From assembly GCF_000002235.5 (NCBI RefSeq), contig NW_022145543.1:186001-250000 (forward strand): a stretch of 64,000 nucleotides of DNA. Reading direction: 5' to 3'. The position numbers and the translations under genes were made by a program. This DNA comes from Strongylocentrotus purpuratus (lineage: Eukaryota > Echinodermata > Echinoidea > Camarodonta > Strongylocentrotidae). Below are positions 33,501 to 45,574 of the stretch, piece after piece (position 1 is the first letter of the stretch; every line of letters begins with the position of its first letter). The notes beneath the pieces are model-generated. The model made no database searches. It was given only the letters and a program-made list of their open reading frames with translations, and had not been told where the DNA came from.

Positions 33501-35280
33501 AATACTGTAGCTAGGGTAGTGTACTGAGGAAATTATGGAGCGATTTGATTAGATAGAGATATTTGATTGGTGCAGCTTTAAAGGGACTCGGTAACATTGT
33601 TCAGATGAGAGAAAATCGTGCTAATTAGGTAGTGCCTTAAATTATGTACAATTAAAGATAATCTAAAAATTCGATTGAAAACAGACCATTATTAATGATA
33701 AAAACTGGGAAAAACTTATCTGATCGATTCCTTAATTTTCCCAACTATACATTATAATTTTAATACAAGTACACTTTAGGTGAATTTAAATCGTCACAAA
33801 GTAAGGAATTTGGCTCTATATACCATTCCAGACATTTAAGTATTGAAAGATTTTTAAAAGTCTATCTTATTTCTTGTTTTCATGGAAAAGCGGTTGGGAA
33901 AATTCAAAAGTGGGTTGGGAGAATTTACTGTTAGAGGGTGTCGCGTGCACAGTGACACCTTCAAAGAAAACCATAAATATTTTTGTGATTTGATAATTTT
34001 TTCAGGATTTTTTGCATGTTAGAGGGTTAGTGTACAGTAGAAGGAATATGAATAGTAACATTTCATTAAAAAATTTCGCATTTTTTTCATCAACCTTCCA
34101 CATTGTTACAGAGTCATTTTAAGGTCAGTCAAGACTGTGTTGCGCTGTCAGTAAGCAATATTCTAAAACAAGAGGGGGTACTCAATTGTAAACAAACAAG
34201 ATGGCAGCCTCCACGGGAAGGGTTTATGGTTATAGTTAGACATTATATGAGTCTACTTATTGCAGTAGGTTGGTGTTGCCTCTTGATATAAATTATATTA
34301 TACTATTACTAGAGAGTAGAGTTTATTAGGAGATGGTGTATTTTCCATTCATTTAGGAGTTACTTTCGTGGATGAAGCTATAGGGGTTAAACAGTTGTTG
34401 AGATGAGAAAGAGTTCTGGTGCTCTATGGAGGTATGAAAAATTGTTAACATCTCTCTCTATATATATCTAAATCTAAATCCTTTAATAATGTTGGAAGTT
34501 GAAGTGATATTGTCATTTTAATTTTTAATTATATTTTGATTTATTTATTTCTTTTGTTTAAGTTTTTGATTTATTTGGTTCAGTTATTCTATAACAAAGA
34601 ATGGCAATTTGAGTATGGATACAACATTATTCATCTGCGTATTAATGAATTTAATGCATTTTTATGATCATAAATAGGATTTAAATTGCTATGATTATGA
34701 GTATATTATCGCAACATAATGTTTTGATAATAATAATTTGATGGTTTAGTTAACTAGATATTCATGGTAAGTAGTGATATTGTCTTTGTTTTATATTCCA
34801 GCATTTGAGTAGAGGAAGCTGGTACCATTGTTTGTCTTCGTAGCAACAAATAGTTGTTAGCAGTCCTAGTTGGGTGAGTCAGGATGGTAGAGTGTAATAA
34901 ATAGTTTTGAACACAAACATTATTTGATTCTTATTATTAACTCAATGAATATTAAAGGATCATTGACTTGGTTTTAAGTGATATACATTTATTGTTGGCT
35001 TATGCTTTGATAGAGTATAAGAGGATTTTCTTAATTTACTTTTGATTTCCAATTGTGTTTCATGAAGAGGTTTTGAACATGTATTTATTTATGTTCTTTC
35101 TTTTGTTATTTCCTTCTTTTGCAGAAGTTTGTCTTCTTTGTATCAAACTTAATACAGATTGGCGCAAGTGGGAAATAAAATTCCACTTCCAATCCTACAA
35201 CTTCGAGTTGTGTCAGTGTGTTCTGGTAGTGCCTTCTTCCAGACACCCCCCCCCCCCCTCCTTCTCTCGAATACCAGACC
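30531..35280. other. about 4.7 kb without a recognised gene
   Basis: Includes a short (ATT)n run near 30619-30640 and an inverted-repeat element at 31314-31450. Open frames of 60-94 codons occur, the largest at 31533-31817, 32574-32825 and 35055-35375. None has recognisable motifs, splice context or repeat-independent support, so none is called. Confidence 0.45.
31314..31450. mobile_element. foldback MITE
   Basis: Left arm AGTATTAATGACTGCTTT.. through TATACGCTCAAGGG (about 55 bp) is mirrored by CCCTTGAGCGTATAAAATCA.. through AGCAGTCATTAATACT at 31401-31450. Only a short GC-richer loop separates them. No target duplication could be assigned with confidence. Confidence 0.75.
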
Positions 35281-36205
35281 ATGTTCCAAACTACTGGGAG
35301 AAAAAAATAGACTTTTTCAAATCAATGACAGCCATTTCAAGGCATGAAAAAAATTGCAATTTGCAAAAAAGTTAGTACTGTGGCTCAATTATATACTGAA
35401 CCATATGCAAATCTAAACCTCTCATTCCCAAAGTTAGCAAACATTTCTGATTTGTACAGTTTTTCTCCTTTGTTTTCTTCCAGGACCAGCTGTCAATGTG
35501 TAGTTCTCTCAGGAAGGATTCTTTTGATATTCAGAATTTTGGAGCTGAAATAGAGGAACCACAACGCCAAATGCTAAAAAGGAAACAGCAGTCTAGTTCT
35601 ATTCAATTGATCTAAATCCGGTTCTTGTAGAATATGATGGTTTCAGATCAAACCAACAGAAAATAAGTGAGTTAGCTACTCAAGTGAATAATTCAACAGT
35701 CAATTTTGAGATGCAGTTAAACATTACCATGAACTGATCAGGAAACACTGAACATTCCTGTTTTGTGATAAAACCAACTGGTCATATATGTTCATTGAAT
35801 GTCTGTCAAAATCCAGTAATCTTGACCAAGATTATTTTTTCTGGAAAGGAATTTGTCATGCACTAGGACGTTTCTCTAGTTGGTGACATTGTAACAGCAG
35901 TCGACCGATTCACATATTATGATGGACATGGACTTCAATCTTGCAGAGCACTAAGGCATTGCAAGTATTGCTTTGATGACATTACTTGAAACAGATTGGA
36001 CCACTTGGAGGTTGTCATATTAAAGGTTAGCATATTGCTTCAAATAATACACTACAAATACAGTTCTACCAATCACTTTTTTCCTTCGATACGTTCATTT
36101 CTAACTTTTATTTTGTAAATTAGATTTCCCACAGACTGTAATATAAGGAATATGTCTTTAATCACAGATAACCATGTTAAAGTTTGGAAAGAAGGCTGTA
36201 TTTAA

Positions 36206-37465
36206 ATGCACTATGGCAAAATTCTTCCTTTCATCACAATACTTCTTGTAGATGGATACCAAGTTACGGCAGTATCCTTAATGCAAGGGCAAGAAGCAAC
36301 CTTACATTTCCCATACCCATGTGACAGCACAGAAGTCACATTACAGCATTCGAACGGAGTCCCATTTTATAAATTGACAGATGGGTCAACGCTGTTGTTG
36401 CCTGGAGTTCAGCTCCATAGATTCAAAGTGCAGAATAGAAACAAAAATGGAAACTGCTCTCTGGATCTTACAATAACTAATCTAATGAGATTTGATGCAG
36501 GGAAATACATCTCATTGGTTTACAAGGACGGGCAGTCAATTGCTGATTACACAACAAGAGTTGAATTGCAAATAGACTATCCTCCTGGTAAGGCATCATG
36601 TGATGTGAGTGAAGAAAAGGGTGGAGACTGGGTCTCAATAGACTGTACAGCCAAGGTTGGGAGTCTATCAGGGAAGATTGAATGCTATCAGGATGGTGTA
36701 TGGATTCCTCCCCTAACTGATCCTACTGAAACTGACACAACTTTGAAACAGAAGATAAACATTACAACAAATCAGCCAGTATTTTGTTGCTCTTCCGCTT
36801 TGATTGAGTACAAAGAAAGATGTGAATGTAATGATACTGCATTGTATCTAGATGATGCCATTATCAGTGACCCATGTCCAACCATATCAACAGAAACATC
36901 AACAATTTCTATTGACAAAACCCAAGATCTGGGCGAGAAAAGTCAGTCTTCGAACACTTCAAACTATACCTTACCATCACACACGACATCAACGAATGCC
37001 AACAAAATGTACAAACCCTTTTTGATAGCAATAATCATATATTATATTACGATAGCTAATCTGATCAGGATGTTCATACGGAATGCAATTCACTTCTATC
37101 AATTGAGGCAGGAACGCAAAAACAATAGTAATGATGAGTCACATAATTTGAAAGCAATAATCTTATATTATATTTCAGGGATTGGTCTGGCCATATTGAT
37201 GATATTGAATACAATTTCCGTCTATCAAATGTGGCCGGAAAACAAAAATAATAGTAATGATAGTGAGTCACATAAGAAAGCAATATTCATATATGTATAT
37301 TATATTTCCGCAACTGGTGTGATCATATTGTTCCTATTAAATTCATTTCAAAGTAATCAACTGATTCAGGAACGCAAACAAAATAGTAATGGTGAGTCAC
37401 AAAAGCCTTTATTATCAGGAAATGTTCATTATCATATGCTCAACAATGCGAAACTGATAAATTAA
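36206..37465 (+). CDS. Ig-like, triple-TM-repeat membrane protein, copy 1
   Basis: A 419-residue intronless frame; function unknown. A hydrophobic N terminus (residues 5-15) looks like a signal peptide. A V-like Ig domain (about 24-124) ends with a DAGKYIS motif, where the canonical Cys is Ser103; its cysteines are C39 and C84. A second domain (128-208) has C132, C147, C160, CC194-195 and CEC206-208. A Ser/Thr-rich stalk with NTS and NYT sequons spans about 225-268. Three membrane segments follow (about 271-290, 317-338, 359-380), each part of a repeated module ending in an Asn/Ser-rich K-N-N-S-N-D-E-S linker. With an odd number of segments the tail should be cytoplasmic. Against copy 2, a one-base loss near the 5' end forces use of ATG 36206 rather than the ancestral ATG at 36174. 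A second one-base loss near 37435 replaces the C terminus. Confidence 0.8.
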   Translation: MHYGKILPFITILLVDGYQVTAVSLMQGQEATLHFPYPCDSTEVTLQHSNGVPFYKLTDGSTLLLPGVQLHRFKVQNRNKNGNCSLDLTITNLMRFDAGKYISLVYKDGQSIADYTTRVELQIDYPPGKASCDVSEEKGGDWVSIDCTAKVGSLSGKIECYQDGVWIPPLTDPTETDTTLKQKINITTNQPVFCCSSALIEYKERCECNDTALYLDDAIISDPCPTISTETSTISIDKTQDLGEKSQSSNTSNYTLPSHTTSTNANKMYKPFLIAIIIYYITIANLIRMFIRNAIHFYQLRQERKNNSNDESHNLKAIILYYISGIGLAILMILNTISVYQMWPENKNNSNDSESHKKAIFIYVYYISATGVIILFLLNSFQSNQLIQERKQNSNGESQKPLLSGNVHYHMLNNAKLIN

Positions 37466-37909
37466 ATCAAATGATGATGCAGGAATTAGAAACTCACAAA
37501 ACACAAAATATGCATAGGGAAAACAAATCATTAGACATATCATCCAATTAAAACTTTCAAGACATTTTAAGGAAAAATGAACTCTAAGCCTTCTGGTAAA
37601 TCAATATCAGTGCAGCTTAATTCTTTACTACACATGATTAATTGAAGTATCACATTTGTAGATTTTGACACATAAACAAATATAAACGGCATTTGTTAAT
37701 TATTATATTGTCTTTTTTTTCTCATTGAAACCTCGAAATGCAATATAGGTGTATTTTTTTTTCATCATCTAGAAAACCAACTTTTACTTATGGTAATAGT
37801 ACACATGAATTATATAATCTCGAATTGAAATACAAGGTTTCTTTATTCCATCGTCTAAAAAACCAATGTCCACGTATTAACACTAGTAGTATAATCGCTT
37901 GTGCATCAT

Positions 37910-38070
37910 AACTGTATTAAAGGATAAATCACCTGACTACACATCTTTGATCAAAGATTTGAATCCCAGCCCTGCACAAGTATGATCTCAATTTGCCACT
38001 CTTCACCCAGGTGTAAATGGGTTTGATATTTTGTTATGCTTGTATACAAGAAGCCAATATTACTATCATT
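37910..38070 (+). mobile_element. decayed tRNA-derived SINE fragment
   Basis: GATTTGAATCCCAGCCCTG, then TTTGCCACTCTTCACCCAGG and TGTAAATGGGT. The same blocks occur in the intact SINE at 42548. A matching fragment sits at the same place in unit 2 (48410-48560), so the insertion predates the duplication. Confidence 0.6.
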
Positions 38071-38548
38071 ATATTATCATAACAAGGATGTCAAAAAATT
38101 ATCCGTAGTAGAACTTTTGATCAAAGCTTAAGTGCTAATATTGAAAAGGTATCACTTTCATAATTTGTAGTTATACTCTCATGTATTCTCAAATCCTTAT
38201 AATTTGAGTTTCAGTCTATTAACCATCTTTACAGTTGTGCCAAAGTATGTTAGAGCCGTCTTTATTGAGTTGGTGACCTTCACAATAAAGAGTTACTTTA
38301 ATACCAGGACATTTTGCAGGCATCTAATGTTTGCAAAATTATGCAAGTAGTTCAGTTTTGGGAAAGTGTCATGCTGTGAAATTATTGAATTATAACTGAC
38401 ACAACACTGAATTTGTGTAATTTGCAAAAGTTCCTTGCGTGAAAATTGCTGTCATTTACAATTCATTAAAAAGTTTTAAGCTGCAGATGTTTCCAGTTCT
38501 ACAGTAGCCTTAACTATGAACAAAAAGGCTATTCGCATCAAGCATCAA

Positions 38549-38970
38549 GAAACTCCCCAAACCAAAGAGTGAATGCTGTCGTATTAATGTTTGTGTATAA
38601 AGGCTCACGTGAGTACAATGGCCTACCGTTAACTATTAAGCTATCCAACAGCTTAAAAACTTTTTGCAAAAATCTTAATTTAAGAAACTGCTCTGATCTG
38701 GCATGGAACATGCTTGGAATGGGGGGGGGGGTGTTTATGCTTCTCTAATATGTTTTAGGTTTTATATGTATTCAAATTATATCATTTTATGTTGTATTGT
38801 ATGTTGTATAATAACTGTTGATATCTTAATTCCTGGACCCCAGGGAAGAACAGTTTTGTTTTACTAACAAAGCTGAATGGGTTATCCGGCCATTCACTAT
38901 ACCATTATATGTACATGCATTTTCTATGTATTGTTTTTAATATTGTGATATTGAAAATAAATACCAATGC
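38549..38970 (+). mobile_element. 5'-truncated non-LTR retrotransposon (LINE) 3' end
   Basis: Encodes, with frame breaks, a typical reverse-transcriptase protein end (YNGLPLTIKLSNSLKTFCKN). A 3' UTR and an ATTGAAAATAAATACC-type tail follow. It is absent at the equivalent point in unit 2 (about 49024-49040), so it inserted after the duplication. Confidence 0.7.
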
Positions 38971-39179
38971 CAATATCATTGTTGTTGTCTATCAAGAATT
39001 GTGATTGATCCAAATCAATTGCAAATCCTCCGATCAACCACAAGTTTGCAGTCTCCTATCTCTCATGTTCATAGTTGCAATTGATATCAACTCAGACGGG
39101 GCCTTGATCTTGCTCATTTTTGTTCGCATGCGTTGGCTTGACTTGGCTCTAAGACTTTGTAAGATATATTTTTTATGGG

Positions 39180-41770
39180 GCAGTGGTTCCATGTCTGGTG
39201 ATAATACTTAAAACAAATTCCTTTCTCTGTGATTTTCTATATTACAAAAAGAAGAGCTTTGGATTTACCTTAGACTTTGTTTCGTAAAAAGCAAGTTCGT
39301 CACTTTGGATGAAACTTCGTAAGACTTGACTTCAAAACTTTGTAAAATATAGTCTGTATATGGGGCAGTGGTTCTATGTCTGGTGATAATATGGAAAAAA
39401 TTGACCTTTCCTGTGATGTTGTATATTATGAAAAGATGAGCTATGAATTTACCTTAAATCTATTTTTTTAAAAGCAAGTTCGTCACTTGGATGGGACTTC
39501 TTAAGACTTGACTTTAAACCTTGTAAGATATAGTTTGTATGGGGCAGTGGTTCCATGCCTGGTGATAATATGAAAATAAAATTGACTTTGTGATTTTGTA
39601 TATCACAAAAAAAGAGCTATGGATTTACCTTAAATCTATTCTTTTTAAAGCAAGTTCGTCACTTGGATGGGACTTCTTAAGACTTGACTTTAAGACTTTG
39701 TAAGATATAAGTTTTATGGTAGTGGTTCCATGTCTGGTGATAATATGAAAATATAATTGACTTTGTTTGTGATTTTGTATATCACAAAAAAGAAGGGCTA
39801 TGGATTTACCTTAGAGTCTATTCTTTTTAAAGCAAGTTCGTCACTTGACTTTAAGACTTTGTAAGATGGGGCAGTGGTTCCATGTCTGGTGATAATATGA
39901 AAATAAAATTGACTTTGTTTGTGATTTTGTATATCACAAAAAAAGAAGAGCTATGGATTTACCTTAGAGTCTGTTTAAAGCAAGTTCGTCACTTGAATGA
40001 GACTTCTTAAGACTCGACTTTAAGACTATGGAAGATATAAGTTTTATGGTAGTGGTTCCATGCCTGGTGATAATATGAAAATATAATTGACTTTGTTTGT
40101 GATTTTGTATATCACAAAAAAGAAGGGCTATGGATTTACCTTAGAGTATATTCTTTTTAAAGCAAGTTCGTCACTTGGATGGGACTTCTTAAGACTTCAC
40201 TTTAAGACTTTGTAAGATATAAGTTTTATGATAGTGGTTCCATGTCTGGTGATAATATGAAAATATAATTGACTTTGTTTGTGATTTTGTATATCACAAA
40301 AAAGAAGGGCTATGGATTTACCTTAGAGTATATTCTTTTTAAAGCAAGTTCGTCACTTGAATGAGACTTCTTAAGACTCGACTTTAAGACTATGGAAGAT
40401 ATAAGTTTTATGGTAGTGGTTCCATGCCTGGTGGTAATATGAAAATATAATTGACTTTGTGATTTTGTATATCACAAAAAAGAAGGGCTATGGATTTACC
40501 TTAGAGTATATTCTTTTTAAAGCAAGTTCGTCACTTGAATGAGACTTCTTAAGACTCGACTTTAAGACTATGGAAGATATAAGTTTTATGGTAGTGGTTC
40601 CATGCCTGGTGATAATATGAAAATATAATTGACTTTGTTTGTGATTTTGTATATCACAAAAAAGAAGGGCTATGGATTTACCTTAGAGTATATTCTTTTT
40701 AAAGCAAGTTCGTCACTTGGATGGGACTTCTTAAGACTTCACTTTAAGACTTTGTAAGATATAAGTTTTATGATAGTGGTTCCATGTCTGGTGATAATAT
40801 GAAAATATAATTGACTTTGTTTGTGATTTTGTATATCACAAAAAGAAGGGCTATGGATTTACCTTAGAGTATATTCTTTTTAAAGCAAGTTCGTCACTTG
40901 AATGAGACTTCTTAAGACTCGACTTTAAGACTATGGAAGATATAAGTTTTATGGTAGTGGTTCCATGCCTGGTGGTAATATGAAAATATAATTGACTTTG
41001 TGATTTTGTATATCACAAAAAAGAAGGGCTATGGATTTACCTTAGAGTATATTCTTTTTAAAGCAAGTTCGTCACTTGAATGAGACTTCTTAAGACTCGA
41101 CTTTAAGACTATGGAAGATATAAGTTTTATGGTAGTGGTTCCATGTCTGGTGATAATATGAAAATAAAATTGACTTTGTTTGTGATTTTGTATATCACAA
41201 AAAGAAGAGCTATGAATTTACCTTAAATCTATTCTTTTTAAAGCAAGTTCGTCACTTGAATGAGACTTCTTAAGACTCGACTTTAAGACTATGGAAGATA
41301 TAAGTTTTATGATAGTGGTTCCATGTCTGGTGATAATATGAAAATATAATTGACTTTGTTTGTGATTTTGTATATCACAAAAAAGAAGGGCTATGGATTT
41401 ACCTTAGAGTCTGTTTAAAGCAAGTTCGTCACTTGAATGAGACTTCTTAAGACTCGACTTTAAGACTATGGAAGATATAAGTTTTATGGTAGTGGTTCCA
41501 TGTCTGGTGATAATATGAAAATATAATTGACTTTGTTTGTGATTTTGTATATCACAAAAAAAGAAAGGCTATGGATTTACCTTGAATCTATTCTTTTTAA
41601 AGCAAGTTCGTCACTTGGATGGGACTTCTTAAGACTTCACTTTAAGACTTTGTAAGATATAGTTTGTATGGGGCAGTGGTTCCATGTCTGGTGATAATAT
41701 GAAAATAAAATTGTATTTCTCTGTGATTTCGTATATCATAAAAAGGAGAGTTTTGGATTTACCTTAGAGT
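39180..41770. repeat. ~180-bp satellite array with three-monomer higher-order repeats
   Basis: About 15 tandem monomers of 175-183 bp, recognisable by GTGGTTCCATGTCTGGTGAT, AAAGCAAGTTCGTCACTTG and TTGTGATTTTGTATATCACA. Between 40141 and about 41215 monomers recur in an A-B-C order with a 541-542 bp period (40141, 40683; 40323, 40864; 40501, 41042). Outer monomers are more diverged. No ORF spans the array. Confidence 0.93.
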
Positions 41771-42128
41771 TTATTTTGTAAAAACCAAGTTCGTCAATAA
41801 TTGGTTGAAACTTTGTAAGACTTGAGAACACTTCACATTATGATTTGCATTTTGTTTGATATTACATGTTTTTTTGTGAGGATCATTTTTATCAAGCCAA
41901 TTATGTTCCTTCCATGATCCTCCCACTTTAGATATTTCGTCACATATGTTTGTATTTTGAATATCATATATTATTGTATTCATCTTGAAGTAGAAATAAA
42001 TTATTGCAATGAAATGATATAAATGAATTGTAATACTTGTATTTATTACTTTCGTATGTACACCTGTTTATTAAATGGATACGGGCTAACTCATTTAATA
42101 GAGTAATTAGCAGACAGACTCAGGCGCG

Positions 42129-42460
42129 TACGCAGGGGGGGGGGTTAACCCCCCCCCCCCTTTTGATTTTTTGTTTTTTTTAATTAAAAAAAAAATATTA
42201 TGCCAATGGCTGACCCAAAACAGGTGACCTAACCCCCCCCCCCCCCCCCCCCCCCCACGGAACAAAATGTCAAATTTTCAAATTTCGAGACAAAAAAAAG
42301 AAAATAAAGTGTCCTCTTACTCAACCTCACCCTGAAAGCCGAAGAACCACAGGAAAACATAAGTGAAAATTCGAAATATATTGAATACAAAATGAGAAAG
42401 TATAATTTCCCCCCCCCCCCAAAAAAAAAAATAGCTCACTACAAATATGGGGACCTAATC
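42129..42460. mobile_element. poly-G/poly-C-loaded hAT-type MITE remnant
   Basis: Begins CAGGCGCGTACGCAGGGGG and contains several poly-C runs and a TCAAATTTTCAAATTTCGAG block. That block is the reverse complement of part of the element at 53160-53430. The right end is not clear, so the boundary is approximate. Confidence 0.55.
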
Positions 42461-42547
42461 GTAATTCAGTCATAATACATGATGTCATACAGGAAAACTC
42501 CTGAATTTTCTTTCAAATATAAATGTATATAAATATATGTGATATAT

Positions 42548-42815
42548 GTTGTGGTCTAGTGGATAAGTCGTTGGACTGTGAATCACAGGGTCCCGGTTCG
42601 AGTCCCGCCACGGCATTAATGTCCTTTGGCAAGATATTAATATACATTAATTTGCCACTCTTCACCCAGCTGTTAAATGGGTACCGGTAGGAAGGAATTC
42701 CTTGAATGCTGTGAGCGCCGAAATCGGCTGCCTAGCAGAGTCGGGGTAATAGTTGGAGAGCCTTAAGCACCATGCATGGTGGATATGTGCGCTATATAAA
42801 TGTCTAATATTATTA
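42548..42815 (+). mobile_element. tRNA-derived SINE
   Basis: A tRNA-like head with an A box (TGGTCTAGTGG, 42553-42563) and a B box (GGTTCGAGTCC, 42595-42605). A conserved body follows (CCACTCTTCACCCAG, AAATGGGTACCGG, GAATGCTGTGAGCGCC), then a GCGCTATATAAATGTC and ATTATTATT tail. It is missing from the equivalent site in unit 2 (about 50335). No variable tRNA function is implied. Confidence 0.88.
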
Positions 42816-43224
42816 TTTTTTATTATATTCATCTTTTTTCATTTCAACGAGATAGAAAAGCCTTTTTTCTGTCACACTATGCTTAACATATTTAAATGTC
42901 CACCAATTAAACATATTTTTCCCCATCACATGAGAAGAGGGATACTTAATTAATATGTGCAGAAACCAAATGGGACGGTTCTTCAAGCAACACATCACAC
43001 ATTACCAAGAGATTCCTCATATCATCATTTTATTTAGCAAATCAACATAACATATTAAAGACAACATGCATGGATTTTGACAGTAACTGAAAGGGTGAAT
43101 CTAAGCACTGTTGCCCTCAAGCATTCAACACCATCACAAAGAACAAGAATGACATGACAAACATTTACATCATAACAATAGATGATGCACAAAATTATAA
43201 ATTAAATCTTAAATAAGAGAAATA

Positions 43225-43228
43225 TATT

Positions 43229-43259
<31 letters not shown>

Positions 43260-43260
43260 T

Positions 43261-43291
<31 letters not shown>

Positions 43292-43310
43292 TAAATTGAG
43301 AGTGAGGGAG
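43225..43310. repeat. (GA)n microsatellite
   Basis: GAGAGA runs following a block that is shared with unit 2 near 50735-50800, where the tract is shorter and more interrupted. Confidence 0.8.
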
Positions 43311-43690
43311 ATGGCCTGGATTGGGGGGGGGGCGGAAAATCATTACTTTTCTGGAAGAATTCTTTAGAGTATTACTACTATCTACTACCTATGCATGTGT
43401 ATGGCCGGATTGATATTCTGCATCCTGACAACCCCCCCCCCCCCGCCCCTCCCCTCCCCTCTCCGACCCATAGGCTAGACTATGACAATAACAATAAGTT
43501 TCGCACACAGAACCCAAGTCTTACATTGGTGCCATGCGAGCCCTTTTTTACGTTAATCAAGAGAGTATTTTAACTTGCAAAATCTCTTTACAAAAGTAAT
43601 ATTTGAAGCTCATATTTTGAATATATTCAAAACAAATTATTGTTGGTGATTGTTACACTTTAAGGCCCACATTCACTAAAGACTGATATA

Positions 43691-45574
43691 CAAATAATAC
43701 ACATCAGTGAGGGCATTAGTAAGAATTACCCACACGAGGTACCTTTGGAACAGTCTAACACGCCCGAGGCGACAGCCCTAAATATGTAGGCATCTCAAGA
43801 AGCATTTTCTTGCCTGGCTGTAAATTTAGGAATTTGTCATTTTACAACAAACGCATAAAGTGAGGAAAAATCTCGGGAAATTATCTCATTTCAGCATTAT
43901 TTGTAAACCACCGTTACGGAATTAGAAATAAACCACGTTTGAATTCTATTTCTCCAAAGCCCCCCCCCCCCCCCTCCGATCTACACCTAGTTAGCGGGAA
44001 AATTGCAACTGATATCCCCCTTCTTTTCTTTTCTTCTTCCTCTTTTGTCCTTCCCTTTATCTCCTCTTTTTCTTTTTTCTTTCCCTTTCCTTCCTTCTCT
44101 TTTATTTTTTGATTGGGGGGAGGGGGAGGCAACAGCCTGGGAGGTAAGTCCTTTTGCCCCCCCCCCCGATCTCCTTCTTCCCTCTTTTCTTTTCTTCTTC
44201 CTCTCCTTTTCTTTCCCTTCCCTTCCTTTTCTCTCTTTTAGGTTTGCTGGGGGGGGGCAAGGTCATCTTGGTCCCCACCCCGCTCAACACATTGTTGGCG
44301 GGATTAACCGCAACTGATCTCCGCTTCTTTTCTCCCTTTTCTTTTTTTCTTCCTCTTTTTTGTTCCCTTTTAGCTCTCCTCTTTTCCCTTACCTTCATTC
44401 TCTCTTTTTTTTAGCGGGGACGGGGGGGGGGGGGGCTAGGGCCTCCCCCACCCCGATCCACAACTTGTTAGCAGGAAAATTGCAACTGATATCCCCCTTC
44501 TTTTCTTTTCTTCTTCCTCTTTTGTCCTTCCCTTTATCTCCTCTTTTTCTTTTTTCTTTCCCTTTCCTGCCTTCTCTTTTATTTTTTATTGGGGGGGGGG
44601 AGGGGGGAGGCAACAGCCTGGGAGGCAAGTCCTCCCCCCCCCCGATCTCCTTCTTCCCTCTTTTCTTTTCTTCTTCCTCTCCTTTTTTTCCCCTTTCTCT
44701 CCTCTTTCCCTTTCCCTTCTTTTCCTTCTCTCTCTCCTTTTTTTTTTGCGGGGGGGGGGGGTCCAAGGCCCGCTCGGCCCCCCCCCCCAGGATCTGCGCC
44801 TGCTCTAGGAAGACTTTATTTACTCAAAAGTATGTTATCAATTCTATTATTGATGTCTTGTTCTGGATTTAAAAAAAACATGAGTTTGCTACAACAGGTT
44901 GGGTATTAACTTTCAGCTTATCATACTAATGCAAAGTCGAAGTTATACTTCAAGTAAGTTTGCCATTAAAACAAGCCATATCAATAATCTGAGTCAATAG
45001 TGAACGGTCAAGTAGCAGAATGTATCTTTCAAGTGGCTACTTGATTCAGATCATCTTGATAATATCATTCACAATCATAATAAAAACATTTGTAAAGAAC
45101 CACTACTTATCATAGTAATGATGCAAAGTCGAACTTATACTTCAAGTATTTATAATAAAACAAATTCACTGATAAATAACTAACTGGTACTTGAAATTTG
45201 CACATGCCGATTTTGAGTGATAAGATTCCAGATATTATTCTCATTTTTCTATTTTTAACCTAACAATGAAGTGTCCATGCAAACTTATGAACACATCACC
45301 AAAAGCACATCTTGAAGTAGAAGAAACAGGTACTCTATTGGACAACGACTTTACATGTAGTTTGGCATAGGGATTATTACAATAAAGACTTAAAGCTGTT
45401 TGACTCCACTTCACTAACATACATGGTAAGTACACTTGCCTTTATAAGAAGCAAATCACATCTCTTGAGACTGGAATTAACTTTTTAAATACTGAGTGGA
45501 AACTGGGCAATTATTTTTCCTTGCTGCACATTATATAAGCAGTCATGTAATGTCAAAATATGAGTCCAAAAAAT
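43691..45574. other. spacer between the duplication units, no gene
   Basis: Holds a pyrimidine-rich repetitive element (43960-44812) and otherwise AT-rich unique-looking DNA. The long Phe/Ser/Pro-rich and Lys/Arg/Glu-rich open frames at 43914-44900 are products of the polypyrimidine repeat, not genes. Confidence 0.5.
43960..44812. repeat. polypyrimidine MITE-like element with internal ~480-bp duplication
   Basis: A block of poly-C, GCGGGAAAATTGCAACTGAT and about 150 bp of C/T at 43963-44200 is repeated at about 44440-44680. The right end GGATCTGCGCCTG (44791-44803) resembles the complement of the CAGGCGCGGATCC ends of the 3388-3560 MITE. It is probably a hAT-type element expanded by internal duplication; the left end was not found. 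Confidence 0.55.

Larger units (their letters stand above)
35281..43690. repeat. tandem duplication unit 1 (Ig/three-TM gene)
   Basis: From about CCAAACTACTGGGAG to AAGGCCCACATTC..ACTAAAGACTGA, the unit is collinear with 45575-54448: upstream noncoding block, Ig gene, 3' flank, satellite, then flank. Unit 1 carries the expanded satellite, a LINE tail, a SINE and a poly-G MITE that unit 2 lacks or has in reduced form. Confidence 0.85.

Noticed and set aside
39180..41770. CRISPR-like repeat array
   Set aside because: The whole ~180-bp unit is repeated with no unique spacers; it is a eukaryotic satellite.
42548..42620. Functional tRNA gene
   Set aside because: A and B boxes are present, but the stems are imperfect and the sequence runs into a SINE body and tail. 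Related SINE fragments lie nearby.
43914..44909. Long open frames rich in Phe/Ser/Pro or Lys/Glu
   Set aside because: Same cause: a duplicated pyrimidine-rich element with poly-G/poly-C runs.
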